A DNA stretch of 64,000 nt, from NCBI RefSeq assembly GCF_900176415.1, contig NZ_FWXO01000001.1, forward strand, positions 43,546-107,545, read 5' to 3'. Position numbers and translations under genes: made by a program. Each line of letters opens with the position of its first letter. Position 1 is the first letter of the stretch. Below, piece by piece: positions 53,467-62,135 of the stretch. The DNA is from Cellulophaga tyrosinoxydans (GTDB lineage: Bacteria; Bacteroidota; Bacteroidia; Flavobacteriales; Flavobacteriaceae). The notes under the pieces were generated by a model. That model had not been told where the DNA came from and made no database searches. It worked only from the letters and a program-made list of their open reading frames with translations.

Positions 53467-54108
53467 ATGCATTTTCTTTCTACTTTATTAGAAAACTACA
53501 TAGCCGATAATTCGCAAAACGAACCTGAAGTTTTACAAGAACTTACACGAGAAACACATTTAAAAGTGATTCAGCCAAGAATGATTACAGGTCATTTTCA
53601 AGGCAGGGTATTAAGCTTGCTATCTAAAATTATACATCCTAAAAACATATTAGAAATAGGTACTTATACGGGTTATTCTGCAATTTGTTTGGCTGAAGGT
53701 TTACCGAAAAATGGCACACTCCACACCATTGATATCAACGAAGAACTGGTAGGTATGCAGCGTAAATATTTTGAAAAGAGTGGATTTGGAAACCAAATAA
53801 TTCAGCATACCGGTGATGCCTTAAAAATAATTCCAACCTTAGACGAAGTGTTCGATTTAGTTTTTATTGATGCCGAAAAAGCAAGTTATGATTTCTATTT
53901 TGAAACGGTATTACAAAAAACACGCCCTGGTAGTGTAATTCTCTCTGATAATGTCTTGTGGTCTGGCAAAGTTGTAGAACCTTTAAGCCCAAAAGATAAG
54001 GTGACTAAAATTTTATTGGACTATAACAAAAAACTTAAAGAAGACCCCAGAGTAGAAACCGTTCTATTGCCTATTCGTGATGGTCTAACATTAAGCCGGG
54101 TGCTATAA
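53467..54108 (+). CDS. SAM-dependent O-methyltransferase
   Basis: A 213-residue class I methyltransferase of the catechol/caffeoyl-CoA O-methyltransferase family. SAM-binding NILEIGTYTGYSAICLAEGL lies at about residues 59-78. The acidic LHTIDINEEL strand end follows, then LVFIDAEKASYDFYFE with metal-binding Asp, and ILSDNVLWSGKVVEP. A divalent metal and a catechol-like or hydroxylated acceptor are typical of the family; 3-hydroxyanthranilate is an attractive but unproven guess. Its last 38 bases overlap the convergent PAP2 gene. Confidence 0.9.
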   Translation: MHFLSTLLENYIADNSQNEPEVLQELTRETHLKVIQPRMITGHFQGRVLSLLSKIIHPKNILEIGTYTGYSAICLAEGLPKNGTLHTIDINEELVGMQRKYFEKSGFGNQIIQHTGDALKIIPTLDEVFDLVFIDAEKASYDFYFETVLQKTRPGSVILSDNVLWSGKVVEPLSPKDKVTKILLDYNKKLKEDPRVETVLLPIRDGLTLSRVL

Positions 54109-54646
54109 ATTTTACATACAACCCATAAAAAATATTAGCCGAAACAAAACCCACGAAGGCTCCGGTAAGTATATCGATAGGGTAATGCACGCCTACATAA
54201 ATTCTGCTTAAGGCTAAAAAGATGGGCCAAACGTAAAAAGCCCAAATCCATTTGAATTTATCTTTTACAAATAATACTACAATGGTAGTAAGCGCAAATG
54301 CAAATGAAGCATGGCCTGAAAAAAAACTAAATCCATCAGAGGATTTTATAATCCTAATTAAAGTATTTATTTCGGTATTGTTACTAGGTCTTAATCTACC
54401 AATAAGTTCTTTTGTAACACCAGTAAGAATTAGAACAAAAAGAAGTAATAAAATAGCAGTGCCTATCCTGTAATAGATTTCTTTTTTAGTGTGCTGGTAA
54501 CTCACTAAAAACACAAATAAAAGATATAATGGAATCCAAGTGGTAATGTTTGTAGCAATACTCCAAAAGTGATCGTATTGTTCAATACCAAGGTTATTTA
54601 AATAAATAAAAGTTTCCCTGTCCCAGGTTAACAATTTATCTAACAT
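54071..54646 (-). CDS. PAP2-family membrane phosphatase
   Basis: A 191-residue protein with about five membrane spans, of the type 2 phosphatidic acid phosphatase superfamily. The active-site motifs are KELIGRLRPSN (KxxxxxxRP), SGHASFAFALT (PSGH-like) and SRIYVGVHYPIDILTG (SRxxxxxHxxxD), all intact. It may act on undecaprenyl diphosphate, phosphatidylglycerol phosphate or lipid A. It starts at the stop of tatA (1-base overlap), so the two are co-transcribed. Confidence 0.92.
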   Translation of the reverse strand: MLDKLLTWDRETFIYLNNLGIEQYDHFWSIATNITTWIPLYLLFVFLVSYQHTKKEIYYRIGTAILLLLFVLILTGVTKELIGRLRPSNNTEINTLIRIIKSSDGFSFFSGHASFAFALTTIVVLFVKDKFKWIWAFYVWPIFLALSRIYVGVHYPIDILTGAFVGFVSANIFYGLYVKFIAPGLMLDHHE

Positions 54647-54927
54647 TACTTTCTCTTGATCGTGCCTGAAACTTCGTTAATATTCTCCTTAACCTTATCT
54701 ATTTCTTGCTTGATATCTTTAGTGAAGTCTGTATTGATACCCTGCTTTTCTGCACTTTTCTGTATTTCTTGTTTAATATCTTCTGTAGCATCTTTTAACT
54801 GACGCATACCTTTACCCAATCCACGAGCTATATCTGGAATTTTATCTGCTCCAAATACCATGACTACGATAAACATGATGAAGAATATTTCTCCACCACT
54901 AATAAACAAAAAATAAGATGTAAACAT
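54646..54927 (-). CDS. tatA: Sec-independent translocase subunit TatA/TatE
   Basis: Pore-forming subunit of twin-arginine transport of folded proteins. The 93-residue product has a short extracytoplasmic start, one membrane span (about residues 8-25), the hinge FGADKIPDIARGLGKGMRQ forming an amphipathic helix, and a charged tail (DIKQEIQK, DKVKENINE). No tatC is seen in the window. It is first in an operon with PAP2, and its predicted -7 element ends 4 bases before the ATG. Confidence 0.93.
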   Translation of the reverse strand: MFTSYFLFISGGEIFFIMFIVVMVFGADKIPDIARGLGKGMRQLKDATEDIKQEIQKSAEKQGINTDFTKDIKQEIDKVKENINEVSGTIKRK

Positions 54928-54931
54928 GATA

Positions 54932-54960
54932 CAAATATAATGAGAAGTTTGTCAGCGCAA
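54932..54960 (-). promoter_or_regulatory. Promoter of tatA-PAP2, possibly leaderless
   Basis: On the minus strand TTG (54960-54958), 18 bases, then TATATTTG (54939-54932) match the Bacteroidota consensus. The -7 box ends 4 bases before the ATG, so the transcript would start at or next to the start codon. Confidence 0.5.
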
Positions 54961-55012
54961 TAAAAAAAAGAACAAAACATATACGCTAGAATAAGATTTT
55001 TAACAAAAAGTA

Positions 55013-55048
55013 TAAGCCCCATATTTTAAAATTAAAATATGGGGCTTA
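55013..55048 (-). terminator. Terminator of the M1 peptidase gene
   Basis: TAAGCCCCATATTTTAA and TTAAAATATGGGGCTTA are exact inverted copies with only 2 bases between them, the longest perfect stem in the window. It begins 26 bases after the M1 stop; on the minus strand TACTTTTTG follows. Confidence 0.8.
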
Positions 55049-55074
55049 CTTTATTTAAAAGCGGTAACTAAGAT

Positions 55075-57381
55075 TTAATTTTTAATTGTGCTTTTGAACT
55101 GGTCAAAATCAGATTGCTCTTCTTTTTTAGGCCAAGAATTATTGGTTGTATCTATATCAGCAGTTTCTGCTTTTGGATCTACAACAACACCAACAAGTTC
55201 TTTTTGTAAAGAAAGCATACGTGTTACTTCTTTATCGTTTTTTCTCCAAATTTCTGCAGGATAGGTAATGTTTTCCTTAGAACCATCAGCATAAGAATAT
55301 TCTACAATTAATGGCATTGGAATTCCTCCTGGTTTGGTGAAGGTAACTTCATAAAAATACTTTGGCTCAACAACTGCAGCTCTTTCAGCAGGAGTTAAAT
55401 TGTCCATCATAAATTCTTTTAAGGTTTTAGAAATTTCTGATGGTGCTTTTCCTTTTAATGATTCGTCGTAATCTTCAGTACCTTCTTCTGCTAAATACAC
55501 TAATGCAGGGAAATCTTTTATATCTTGTTTTCTGGCTTCAGCATACTGTTTCATTTTTGCTGTTGGTTTATCAGTAACAACATATTTTTTAACACCACTA
55601 ACCCCTATATCAACATAATTGGTCGTGTAGAACCAACCTCTCCAGAAATAATCTAAATCTACGGCAGATGCATCTTCCATGGTACGGAAAAAGTCCTCTG
55701 GCGTTGGGTGTTTAAATTTCCATCTATGAGAATATGTTTTAAAAGCATGATCAAATAATTCTCTACCCATTACCGTTTCACGTAAAATATTCAATGCAGT
55801 AGCAGGCTTACCATAAGCATTGTTACCTAATTGAAAAACATTTTCTGGATTCGACATAATTGGTGCAATAAAGTTTTGATCACCACTCATGTAAGGTACA
55901 ATTTTAGAAGGCTCACCTCTTCTAGATGGGTATTTATCGTTAGGAGCAATCGCATCTGGAAAAGCCTCACCGAATTCTTGCTCAGCCATGTATTGCATAA
56001 AAGTATCTAAACCTTCATCCATCCATCCCCACTGACGTTCATCAGAATTTACAATCATAGGGAAAAAGTTGTGACCAACTTCGTGAATAATAACACTGAT
56101 CATTCCGTATTTTACACGATCATCATAGGTACCATCTTTTTCTGGTCTACCATAGTTCCAACAAATCATTGGATACTCCATTCCTTGATTTTTAGCGTGT
56201 ACTGATATTGCTTTTGGATAAGGATAATCGAATGTATGTGCTGAGTATGATTTTAAGGTATGTGCAACTGCTTTTGTAGAATACTCTTCCCAAAGTGGAT
56301 TACCTTCTTTTGGATACATAGAAACTGCCATAACATCTCTGTTACCTAATTTAACAGCTTGCATATCCCAGATAAATTTTCTTGAAGTTGCAAAACCGAA
56401 ATCACGAACATTTTCTGCTTTTAACTTCCATGTTTTTGTTTTTTCAGAAAACCCTTTTTCAGCAGCCTCAGCTTCTGCTTGCGATACAATAATTACTGGC
56501 TTATCGTAAGATTTTTTAGCCAATTCATAACGTTGCATCATTTCTTTTGAGAACACTTCTTTCATGTTCTGAAGCACCCCAGTACCATCTAAAATATGAT
56601 CTGCAGGCACTGTAATATTTACTTCGTAGTTACCAAATGGCAATGCAAACTCTCCATTCCCCCAGAACTGGTGGTTCTGCCATCCTTCTACATCATTATA
56701 AACGGCCATTCTTGGAAAAAACTGCGCAATTACATAGGCACGGTTACCATCTTCTGGGAAGTATTCATAACCTGAACGAGCTCTAGTAATGGTATGATCA
56801 GGAATATTGTAATTCCATTTTACAGAAAAAGAAACCTGACTTTTACTTTTTAACGGCTGCGGTAAATCTACACGCATCATTGTTTGGTTAATGGTATACG
56901 GCAAGGCTTTTCCTGATGCATCTCTTACATACTCAATATTAAAACCACCATCAAAAGCAGGAGTCATAAACGTAGTAGTAAAATTATCCATAGTGCTCGC
57001 GAAAGGCGCATTGGTTTCGTTTCTAAGATCTGATTTCGTATTTTTTGTACGTACATTTTGATCTAACTGAACCCATAGAAATTCTAAATCGTCTGGAGAA
57101 TTATTGGTATACGTAACAGTTTCTACACCAAAAATCTTTGCATTTTTATCATCTAGTGTTATGTCCATTTTATAATCGGCTTGTTGCTGATAATAATCAG
57201 GACCTGGAGCACCAGATGCAGACCTATATGTATTTGGAGTTGCGAACTCCTGATACATTTGTTCAAATTTGTTTACAATGCCGTGAGGCGCTGCTTTTTC
57301 TTTAACTTCTTGTTCTTGTGCGCTTACCATAAAAGCGAACATGAACATTAGTGCCGTAGCACAATACTTGATCTTGTTCAT
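55075..57381 (-). CDS. Secreted M1 family metallopeptidase
   Basis: A 768-residue exported aminopeptidase-like enzyme with a signal peptide (cleavage after MVSA). An N-terminal beta domain precedes the catalytic domain. The GxMEN-type exopeptidase motif is replaced by GMEYPM. The zinc site is HEVGHNF (about residue 432) with the third ligand in WGWMDEGLDTF. The C-terminal region after about 620 is beta-rich with an acidic tail. Likely periplasmic or surface peptide degradation. Long stand-alone gene with its own terminator. Confidence 0.93.
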   Translation of the reverse strand: MNKIKYCATALMFMFAFMVSAQEQEVKEKAAPHGIVNKFEQMYQEFATPNTYRSASGAPGPDYYQQQADYKMDITLDDKNAKIFGVETVTYTNNSPDDLEFLWVQLDQNVRTKNTKSDLRNETNAPFASTMDNFTTTFMTPAFDGGFNIEYVRDASGKALPYTINQTMMRVDLPQPLKSKSQVSFSVKWNYNIPDHTITRARSGYEYFPEDGNRAYVIAQFFPRMAVYNDVEGWQNHQFWGNGEFALPFGNYEVNITVPADHILDGTGVLQNMKEVFSKEMMQRYELAKKSYDKPVIIVSQAEAEAAEKGFSEKTKTWKLKAENVRDFGFATSRKFIWDMQAVKLGNRDVMAVSMYPKEGNPLWEEYSTKAVAHTLKSYSAHTFDYPYPKAISVHAKNQGMEYPMICWNYGRPEKDGTYDDRVKYGMISVIIHEVGHNFFPMIVNSDERQWGWMDEGLDTFMQYMAEQEFGEAFPDAIAPNDKYPSRRGEPSKIVPYMSGDQNFIAPIMSNPENVFQLGNNAYGKPATALNILRETVMGRELFDHAFKTYSHRWKFKHPTPEDFFRTMEDASAVDLDYFWRGWFYTTNYVDIGVSGVKKYVVTDKPTAKMKQYAEARKQDIKDFPALVYLAEEGTEDYDESLKGKAPSEISKTLKEFMMDNLTPAERAAVVEPKYFYEVTFTKPGGIPMPLIVEYSYADGSKENITYPAEIWRKNDKEVTRMLSLQKELVGVVVDPKAETADIDTTNNSWPKKEEQSDFDQFKSTIKN

Positions 57382-57443
57382 TTTTTGAAATAATTATATT
57401 TAGTCGATTGAAAAATAATGCTTTTTAAGAAATGGTTAACTAA

Positions 57444-57953
57444 TTATTCCAAGTTTAACATTCCTTTATTATTTGAGCGGGTAAGTACAAAACTTTTCTT
57501 TTTTCCTGCAAGTTTAAAATGTACCACATTTTGCTGATCTTCGAACATGTCTGTAAGCACTTCATTGGTAGCTGATATTGTTTTTATTTTTGAAAAACCA
57601 ACTTTTGGTATTTCTAAATACACCACGACAACATCATTATCATATTTTTTACCGAGATAGGTATATTCTTTCTGCTCGTTATTTATCTCGATAATGAATT
57701 TAGATTTTAGATATTTCTCTATATACTTATCTACATCTTTAAGTTCTTTATCGGTCGCCATCTTGGGAGCAATATCATAGCGCTCTTTTAAAGTTTTTTC
57801 CAAATCATCAATAAAAATTCTTGAGGTAATTTGTATGGCATCATCTTTATCAGAATAGGCAATATTAGTAACGGTTACATAAAATTTATGCACCGATGCA
57901 AATGCCAATAGTGGCAATAATAGAATCAAAAAAAACTTTTTAAATACTTTCAT
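57444..57953 (-). CDS. DUF6702 family protein
   Basis: A 169-residue exported protein of unknown function, typical of Flavobacteriaceae. A signal peptide (FFLILLLPLLAFAS) leads into HKFYVTVTNIAYSDKDDAIQITSRIFIDDLEKTLKERYD. The C-terminal half has YLKSKFIIEINNEQKEYTYLGKKYDNDVVVVYLEI. Neighbouring M1 peptidase downstream on the same strand is a frequent partner, and they may form an operon (gap 62 bases). TACCTTTG on the minus strand at 58000-57993 is a perfect -7 element without a clear -33. Confidence 0.82.
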   Translation of the reverse strand: MKVFKKFFLILLLPLLAFASVHKFYVTVTNIAYSDKDDAIQITSRIFIDDLEKTLKERYDIAPKMATDKELKDVDKYIEKYLKSKFIIEINNEQKEYTYLGKKYDNDVVVVYLEIPKVGFSKIKTISATNEVLTDMFEDQQNVVHFKLAGKKKSFVLTRSNNKGMLNLE

Positions 57954-58003
57954 AGGTTTCTTGTTTGTTTTTCACTAACGCAAATCATATGCCAAAGGTA
58001 CAA

Positions 58004-58795
58004 CTACTCTAAATCATTATCTTTCCGATAATGGACACTTTTTTCTAATAGAAATTTCCAAATTTCAAAATTATCTTTTGAAATCAATAAAGCATCAAAA
58101 GATTCATCAGCCTCGCAATAAAAAATAAAATTCGCGATATGCTCTTTCGGAATTTTAAGTCCGTTTACAAAAGTAGTGTCTGTAACAATATCTGTTACCA
58201 AGTCTAACCTTTTGTTTTTAAGATCTCTTTCCACACGCTTCTTTAACATTTTTGTTCGCCCAGAGAAAAAGTTAACAATTGGGTCTAACTCTATTTTATT
58301 TCCGGTGTACTCCCAAGACCTAGCGGTATATAAATGGCGATCTGCTTGGGTATAAATTTTAGCTTTAGCGTTGGGCAACTCAAGCGTTGTTTCTGTTAGT
58401 ACAAGAACATCTAAATTAACAACATCTTGAGTAATATTTCCTGTTAAATTATAGGGCATCACCACCACTTCTTCCAATTTGTTTTCTACTTCTTCTAAGT
58501 GTACAACAACAGCATTGGTATTTAAAAGAATTTCGTTGATGACAATTTGTTTCTCTTTTAGGTGAATAGCAGTAAAAACAAGTGTGTCATGCAGGCGTAC
58601 GGGAATTGAAAAATAACCATAACCATCAGTAATAGTTACACGATTTGCTGTTTTATTCCGCACATGAATCCCGTCTACATCATTAGAACCAATGCTAACA
58701 TTCCCATTGAATAAAACAGTATCCTCTTGCGCTAGTAGAAAGCAACTTGGAGTAAGGAGCATAAGTAATAGCAATATTTTAATATACTTATGCAT
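58004..58795 (-). CDS. CarboxypepD-like secreted protein, paralog 4 of 4
   Basis: A 263-residue exported protein. Signal peptide (FLLAQ), then a regulatory beta-sandwich of the CarboxypepD_reg/DUF4480 type (about residues 25-110, TITDGYGYFSIPVRLHDTLVF). A linker with VVMPYNLTGNITQDV follows, then a C-terminal helical domain with FFSGRTKMLKKRVERDLKNKR and LKIPKEHIANFIFYCEAD, ending SVHYRKDNDLE. It shares the overall plan with the three upstream neighbours but is the most diverged in its N-terminal domain of the three plainly similar ones. Function unknown. Last gene of the array, 13 bases after paralog 3. Confidence 0.85.
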   Translation of the reverse strand: MHKYIKILLLLMLLTPSCFLLAQEDTVLFNGNVSIGSNDVDGIHVRNKTANRVTITDGYGYFSIPVRLHDTLVFTAIHLKEKQIVINEILLNTNAVVVHLEEVENKLEEVVVMPYNLTGNITQDVVNLDVLVLTETTLELPNAKAKIYTQADRHLYTARSWEYTGNKIELDPIVNFFSGRTKMLKKRVERDLKNKRLDLVTDIVTDTTFVNGLKIPKEHIANFIFYCEADESFDALLISKDNFEIWKFLLEKSVHYRKDNDLE

Positions 58796-58808
58796 TTACA
58801 TATCTGGA

Positions 58809-59588
58809 TTAGTCTAACTCGTTATTTTTGCGATACACTACACTTTTTTGACGCAAGAAGGTCAATATTTTTATTTTATCATGCGTATCTACTATTTTAG
58901 AAAATTCAGGATCTACTTCGCAGAAATACATAAAATCATCAATTTTTAAAGTAGGTATTTTTAGCTGCGAGGTGTAAATGGAGTCGGAATAAAAATTACG
59001 CACTCTTTCGGTACGTTCGTACTTAATGTCTCGCTTATAATTTTCTTTCAACATTTTGGTACGCCCCGTAATGGCATTTATTATTGGGTTTAAAGGAATT
59101 CCCGCACCACCGGTAGTAGCTTCTATTAACAAACGCTCACTTTGTGTTTTCTTTTTCACGTATGAATTTGGCAATCCTAAAGTTGCCGCAACAAGTACAG
59201 GTTGACTTTGCATATCGCGCGATAAATCACCCGATAAATTATACGGCATTACCACTACTTCATTAAGCTGATTTACCGCTGGATCCAGACTAACAAAAAT
59301 GGACTTACTTGCTAGTATTGCCGTAGTTACCACAATTTCTTTACGTTGGTATTGAATAGCAGAAAAAACCAAGGTATCATTTAATTGTGCCGAAATCGTA
59401 AAATACCCTTCAATATCGGTAATAGCTGCTTTTTGTGTAGAAATATTTAGCACATGTGTAGCTGCCACATCGCCATCGGCACTAGACACTTTTCCTTTTA
59501 GCTCTTTTGAAAAAAAAGTTTGTGCGTAACCTGTATGACCCAAGATCACCATAATTAAGCAAACAATATGTGAACTTTGAATATTCAA
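58809..59588 (-). CDS. CarboxypepD-like secreted protein, paralog 3 of 4
   Basis: A 259-residue exported protein with the same plan: signal peptide, CarboxypepD-type domain (VLNISTQKAAITDIEGYFTI), VVMPYNLSGDLSRDM linker, and a C-terminal domain with INAITGRTKMLKENYKRD, LKIPTLKIDDFMYFCEVD and VVYRKNNELD. Residues 22-126 are identical to paralog 2. The only workable start is a TTG at 59588, just after a stop at about 59600. The signal peptide from it lacks the usual basic residues, so expression may be weak or the 5' end altered. Lies 22 bases after paralog 2. Confidence 0.82.
   Translation of the reverse strand: MNIQSSHIVCLIMVILGHTGYAQTFFSKELKGKVSSADGDVAATHVLNISTQKAAITDIEGYFTISAQLNDTLVFSAIQYQRKEIVVTTAILASKSIFVSLDPAVNQLNEVVVMPYNLSGDLSRDMQSQPVLVAATLGLPNSYVKKKTQSERLLIEATTGGAGIPLNPIINAITGRTKMLKENYKRDIKYERTERVRNFYSDSIYTSQLKIPTLKIDDFMYFCEVDPEFSKIVDTHDKIKILTFLRQKSVVYRKNNELD
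59211..59525 (-). repeat. 315-bp direct repeat, copy in paralog 3
   Basis: Matches 60016-60330 with about 12 substitutions, none changing the protein. It encodes 105 residues from AQTFFSKELKG to LSGDLSRDM. The flanking signal peptide and C-terminal sequences differ strongly. Confidence 0.9.
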
Positions 59589-59610
59589 ATTTTGGATTTA
59601 GGATTAAACG

Positions 59611-60387
59611 TTAAGGCATTTCTAATTCATTATTCTTTCTATATAAAACGCTTTTTTCAAGTAAATAGTCCCAGATTTTTAATTTATCCTTAGCATCAAT
59701 GCTTGCAAAAGTGGTATCAATTTCACACGAATACAAAAAATCATCTATTTTATCTAAGGGGATTTTCAACTGTTTTATATACAAGGAATCATGATAAGAA
59801 TGTCTAATGAGTTCCGTACGTTGGTATTTAGCCTCTCGCTCTGCGATTAATCGCAATCGTTTCGTTTCTCCAGTAATAGCATTTATAGTTGCAATTAAAG
59901 GCCCACCTGCCTTTGAGGCATATAATTTACGATCAGCTTGCGACATTTTTTTAACAAAAGCATTAGGCAAACCTAAAGTAGATGCCGTGATTACTGGAGC
60001 AACCTCAGTATTATTCATATCGCGCGATAAATCACCCGATAAATTATACGGCATTACCACAACTTCATTAAGCTGATTTACCGCTGGATCCAAACTAACA
60101 AAAATGGACTTGCTTGCTAGTATCGCCGTAGTCACCACAATTTCTTTACGTTGATATTGAATGGCAGAAAAAACCAAGGTATCATTTAATTGTGCCGAAA
60201 TCGTAAAATATCCTTCAATATCGGTAATAGCTGCTTTTTGTGTACTAATATTTAGCACATGCGTAGCTGCCACATCGCCATCGGCACTAGACACTTTACC
60301 TTTTAGCTCTTTTGAAAAAAAAGTTTGTGCTTGCAATGACGTTGCAAAAAGAAGAAAAATGCCAATATAGCCACTAATTTTTATCAT
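59611..60387 (-). CDS. CarboxypepD-like secreted protein, paralog 2 of 4
   Basis: A 258-residue exported protein. Signal peptide (MIKISGYIGIFLLFATSLQA), the 105-residue block shared exactly with paralog 3 (residues 20-124), then a diverged C-terminal domain with INAITGETKRLRLIAERE, LKIPLDKIDDFLYSCEID and VLYRKNNELEMP. A good ATG start at 60387 overlaps the end of paralog 1 by 14 bases, so the array is translationally coupled here. Function unknown; the domain type is usually a module at the front of TonB-dependent receptors. Confidence 0.85.
   Translation of the reverse strand: MIKISGYIGIFLLFATSLQAQTFFSKELKGKVSSADGDVAATHVLNISTQKAAITDIEGYFTISAQLNDTLVFSAIQYQRKEIVVTTAILASKSIFVSLDPAVNQLNEVVVMPYNLSGDLSRDMNNTEVAPVITASTLGLPNAFVKKMSQADRKLYASKAGGPLIATINAITGETKRLRLIAEREAKYQRTELIRHSYHDSLYIKQLKIPLDKIDDFLYSCEIDTTFASIDAKDKLKIWDYLLEKSVLYRKNNELEMP
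60016..60330 (-). repeat. 315-bp direct repeat, copy in paralog 2
   Basis: Second copy of the block at 59211-59525, offset 805 bases, with about 12 synonymous differences including a two-base TCT/AGT serine codon switch. Confidence 0.9.
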
Positions 60388-61132
60388 CTAATTGCTTACG
60401 AAATTCCTTACTCTCGTTAACCAAAAAATCTATCAACTGAAATTCATTCGTCTTTTTTAGTAATGACTGTTCAGGCAAACGCGTATCGCAATAAAACAAG
60501 AAATCGTTAATTTTATCTTGAGGGATGCTTAAGTCTTTAACAAAAAATTGATCGTCATAAACTTGTCGTAAAACATCACTTACCTTCAATTGTTTTTGTT
60601 CTACTTCTTCCCCATCTTCTCCTTTTAAGCCTTTTTTGATAGCCTTAAAAATATTCACAAAATTAATCCCATTTTGCATGCCTCTTTCGGTCTGGGAAAG
60701 TGCTATGTTCTCTACTCTAGAGGTTTCATCAATACCGTATTCGTACTTTTTAAACTCTTCGTTTTTAAGCTTAATAAATGCCTCCTCGTTTTCAGGTGTT
60801 ACCACCACTTCATCTAACTCGGTTACTTTTTCATTTACCTCCACTACCAGCCGGTTATTATCTAGTATTTCTTGTGTAATTCGCACACGTTTAATTTGAT
60901 AATTTACCGCGGTAAACACTAATTCGTCTCCTAGTTTTACATTGATCTCAAATTCGCCATTAGCATTGGTTACAACGCCTTTCTCGGTAGTAACATTTAT
61001 AACGTTTTCATTTTGAACATTGCTGTTACGATACATTACTTTTCCACGCAATAAGTTTCGCTCCTCTGTTTGACCATAGGTTTGTGAAAATGCAGCACTA
61101 ATAAGTACAAGTAAGAGTATAATTTTTTTCAT
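60374..61132 (-). CDS. CarboxypepD-like secreted protein, paralog 1 of 4
   Basis: A 252-residue exported protein and the first gene of the array. Signal peptide (IILLLVLISAAFSQ), CarboxypepD-type domain (VINVTTEKGVVTNANGEFEI, LGDELVFTAVNYQIKRV), then TELDEVVVTPENEEAF. The C-terminal domain has FVNIFKAIKKGLKGEDGEEVE and LSIPQDKINDFLFYCD. Most diverged of the four, but with the same order of motifs. The ATG at 61132 is preferred to a TTG at 61138. It overlaps paralog 2 by 14 bases. Confidence 0.85.
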   Translation of the reverse strand: MKKIILLLVLISAAFSQTYGQTEERNLLRGKVMYRNSNVQNENVINVTTEKGVVTNANGEFEINVKLGDELVFTAVNYQIKRVRITQEILDNNRLVVEVNEKVTELDEVVVTPENEEAFIKLKNEEFKKYEYGIDETSRVENIALSQTERGMQNGINFVNIFKAIKKGLKGEDGEEVEQKQLKVSDVLRQVYDDQFFVKDLSIPQDKINDFLFYCDTRLPEQSLLKKTNEFQLIDFLVNESKEFRKQLDDKN

Positions 61133-61285
61133 AAGCAATTTTTAAATTAAGGGTAGAAAAGACAACATGTGGTCAGTAAAAAAGTATTTCCCTTAAGTTA
61201 GTATAAAGAAAATGCAAGTTGGCTTCAAAAAAAAATAAAGCACCATTAAACTTTTGTTAATTTGCAGGTATCAAAATTAATTACC

Positions 61286-61978
61286 TTGAAAAAAATACTA
61301 CTTGCTAGCACTTCTACCCTTTACGGAGAAACCTATTTAGCTTACCTTTTAGATGAACTCCGCGTGTTCTTTAAAAATGTAAACACCATAACATTTATTC
61401 CCTATGCAAGACCTGGCGGAATTTCGCATGATGACTACACCGCCATAGTAGCCAAAGCATTTGCCCAAATCAACAAAGAAGTAGTGGGATTGCACACTTT
61501 TGAAAAACCAGAAGATGCCATAAAAAATGCCGAAGCTATTTTTACAGGTGGTGGAAATACTTTTTTACTGGTAAAACAATTACACGAGTTACGCGTAATG
61601 GACATACTAAAAACCCAAGTAGAAAATGGTACGCCTTACTTTGGCACAAGTGCAGGCAGTAACATTGCAGGGGTAACGATGCAAACCACCAATGATATGC
61701 CGATAGTTTACCCACCAAGTTTTAAAACCTTAGGGTTGGTTAATTTTAATATAAACGCCCATTATTTGGACCCTGACCCAAATAACAAACATAACGGCGA
61801 ATCAAGAGAAACTAGAATAAAAGAATTTCATTGTTTTAATACCACTCCTGTAGTTGGCCTTAGAGAAGGTAGTTATATTTGTATCGAAGATGAAAAAATT
61901 AGCTTAAAAGGCCCCTTTAAAGCTCGTATTTTTAAAGAAAATATACCGCCTTTTGAAAGCATAAACCTACAGTTTTAA
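61286..61978 (+). CDS. pepE: Dipeptidase E (S51 family)
   Basis: Cytoplasmic serine dipeptidase that cleaves N-terminal Asp-X dipeptides. The product shows AIFTGGGNTFLLVKQL, the nucleophile Ser in YFGTSAGSNIAGVTM, NFNINAHYLDPDP, and a final GLREGSYICIED. Start: the TTG at 61286 (MKKILLASTSTLYGETYL, 230 residues) fits the family better than the TTG at 61262; no ATG is available. Divergent from the paralog array. Confidence 0.9.
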   Translation: MKKILLASTSTLYGETYLAYLLDELRVFFKNVNTITFIPYARPGGISHDDYTAIVAKAFAQINKEVVGLHTFEKPEDAIKNAEAIFTGGGNTFLLVKQLHELRVMDILKTQVENGTPYFGTSAGSNIAGVTMQTTNDMPIVYPPSFKTLGLVNFNINAHYLDPDPNNKHNGESRETRIKEFHCFNTTPVVGLREGSYICIEDEKISLKGPFKARIFKENIPPFESINLQF

Positions 61979-62135
61979 CCACAATAAGAATTCATTATTT
62001 TTGTTTTTATATAAGGCATTACAGCTGCATTTTAACTATTAATCTATGGCAATTGCATTTCGTCTTATAAAAGCGGTGCAGTAGGCATATAATTGTATTT
62101 TTATTAAAAATAACCCCTCTTAAGTTCTTTTACTT

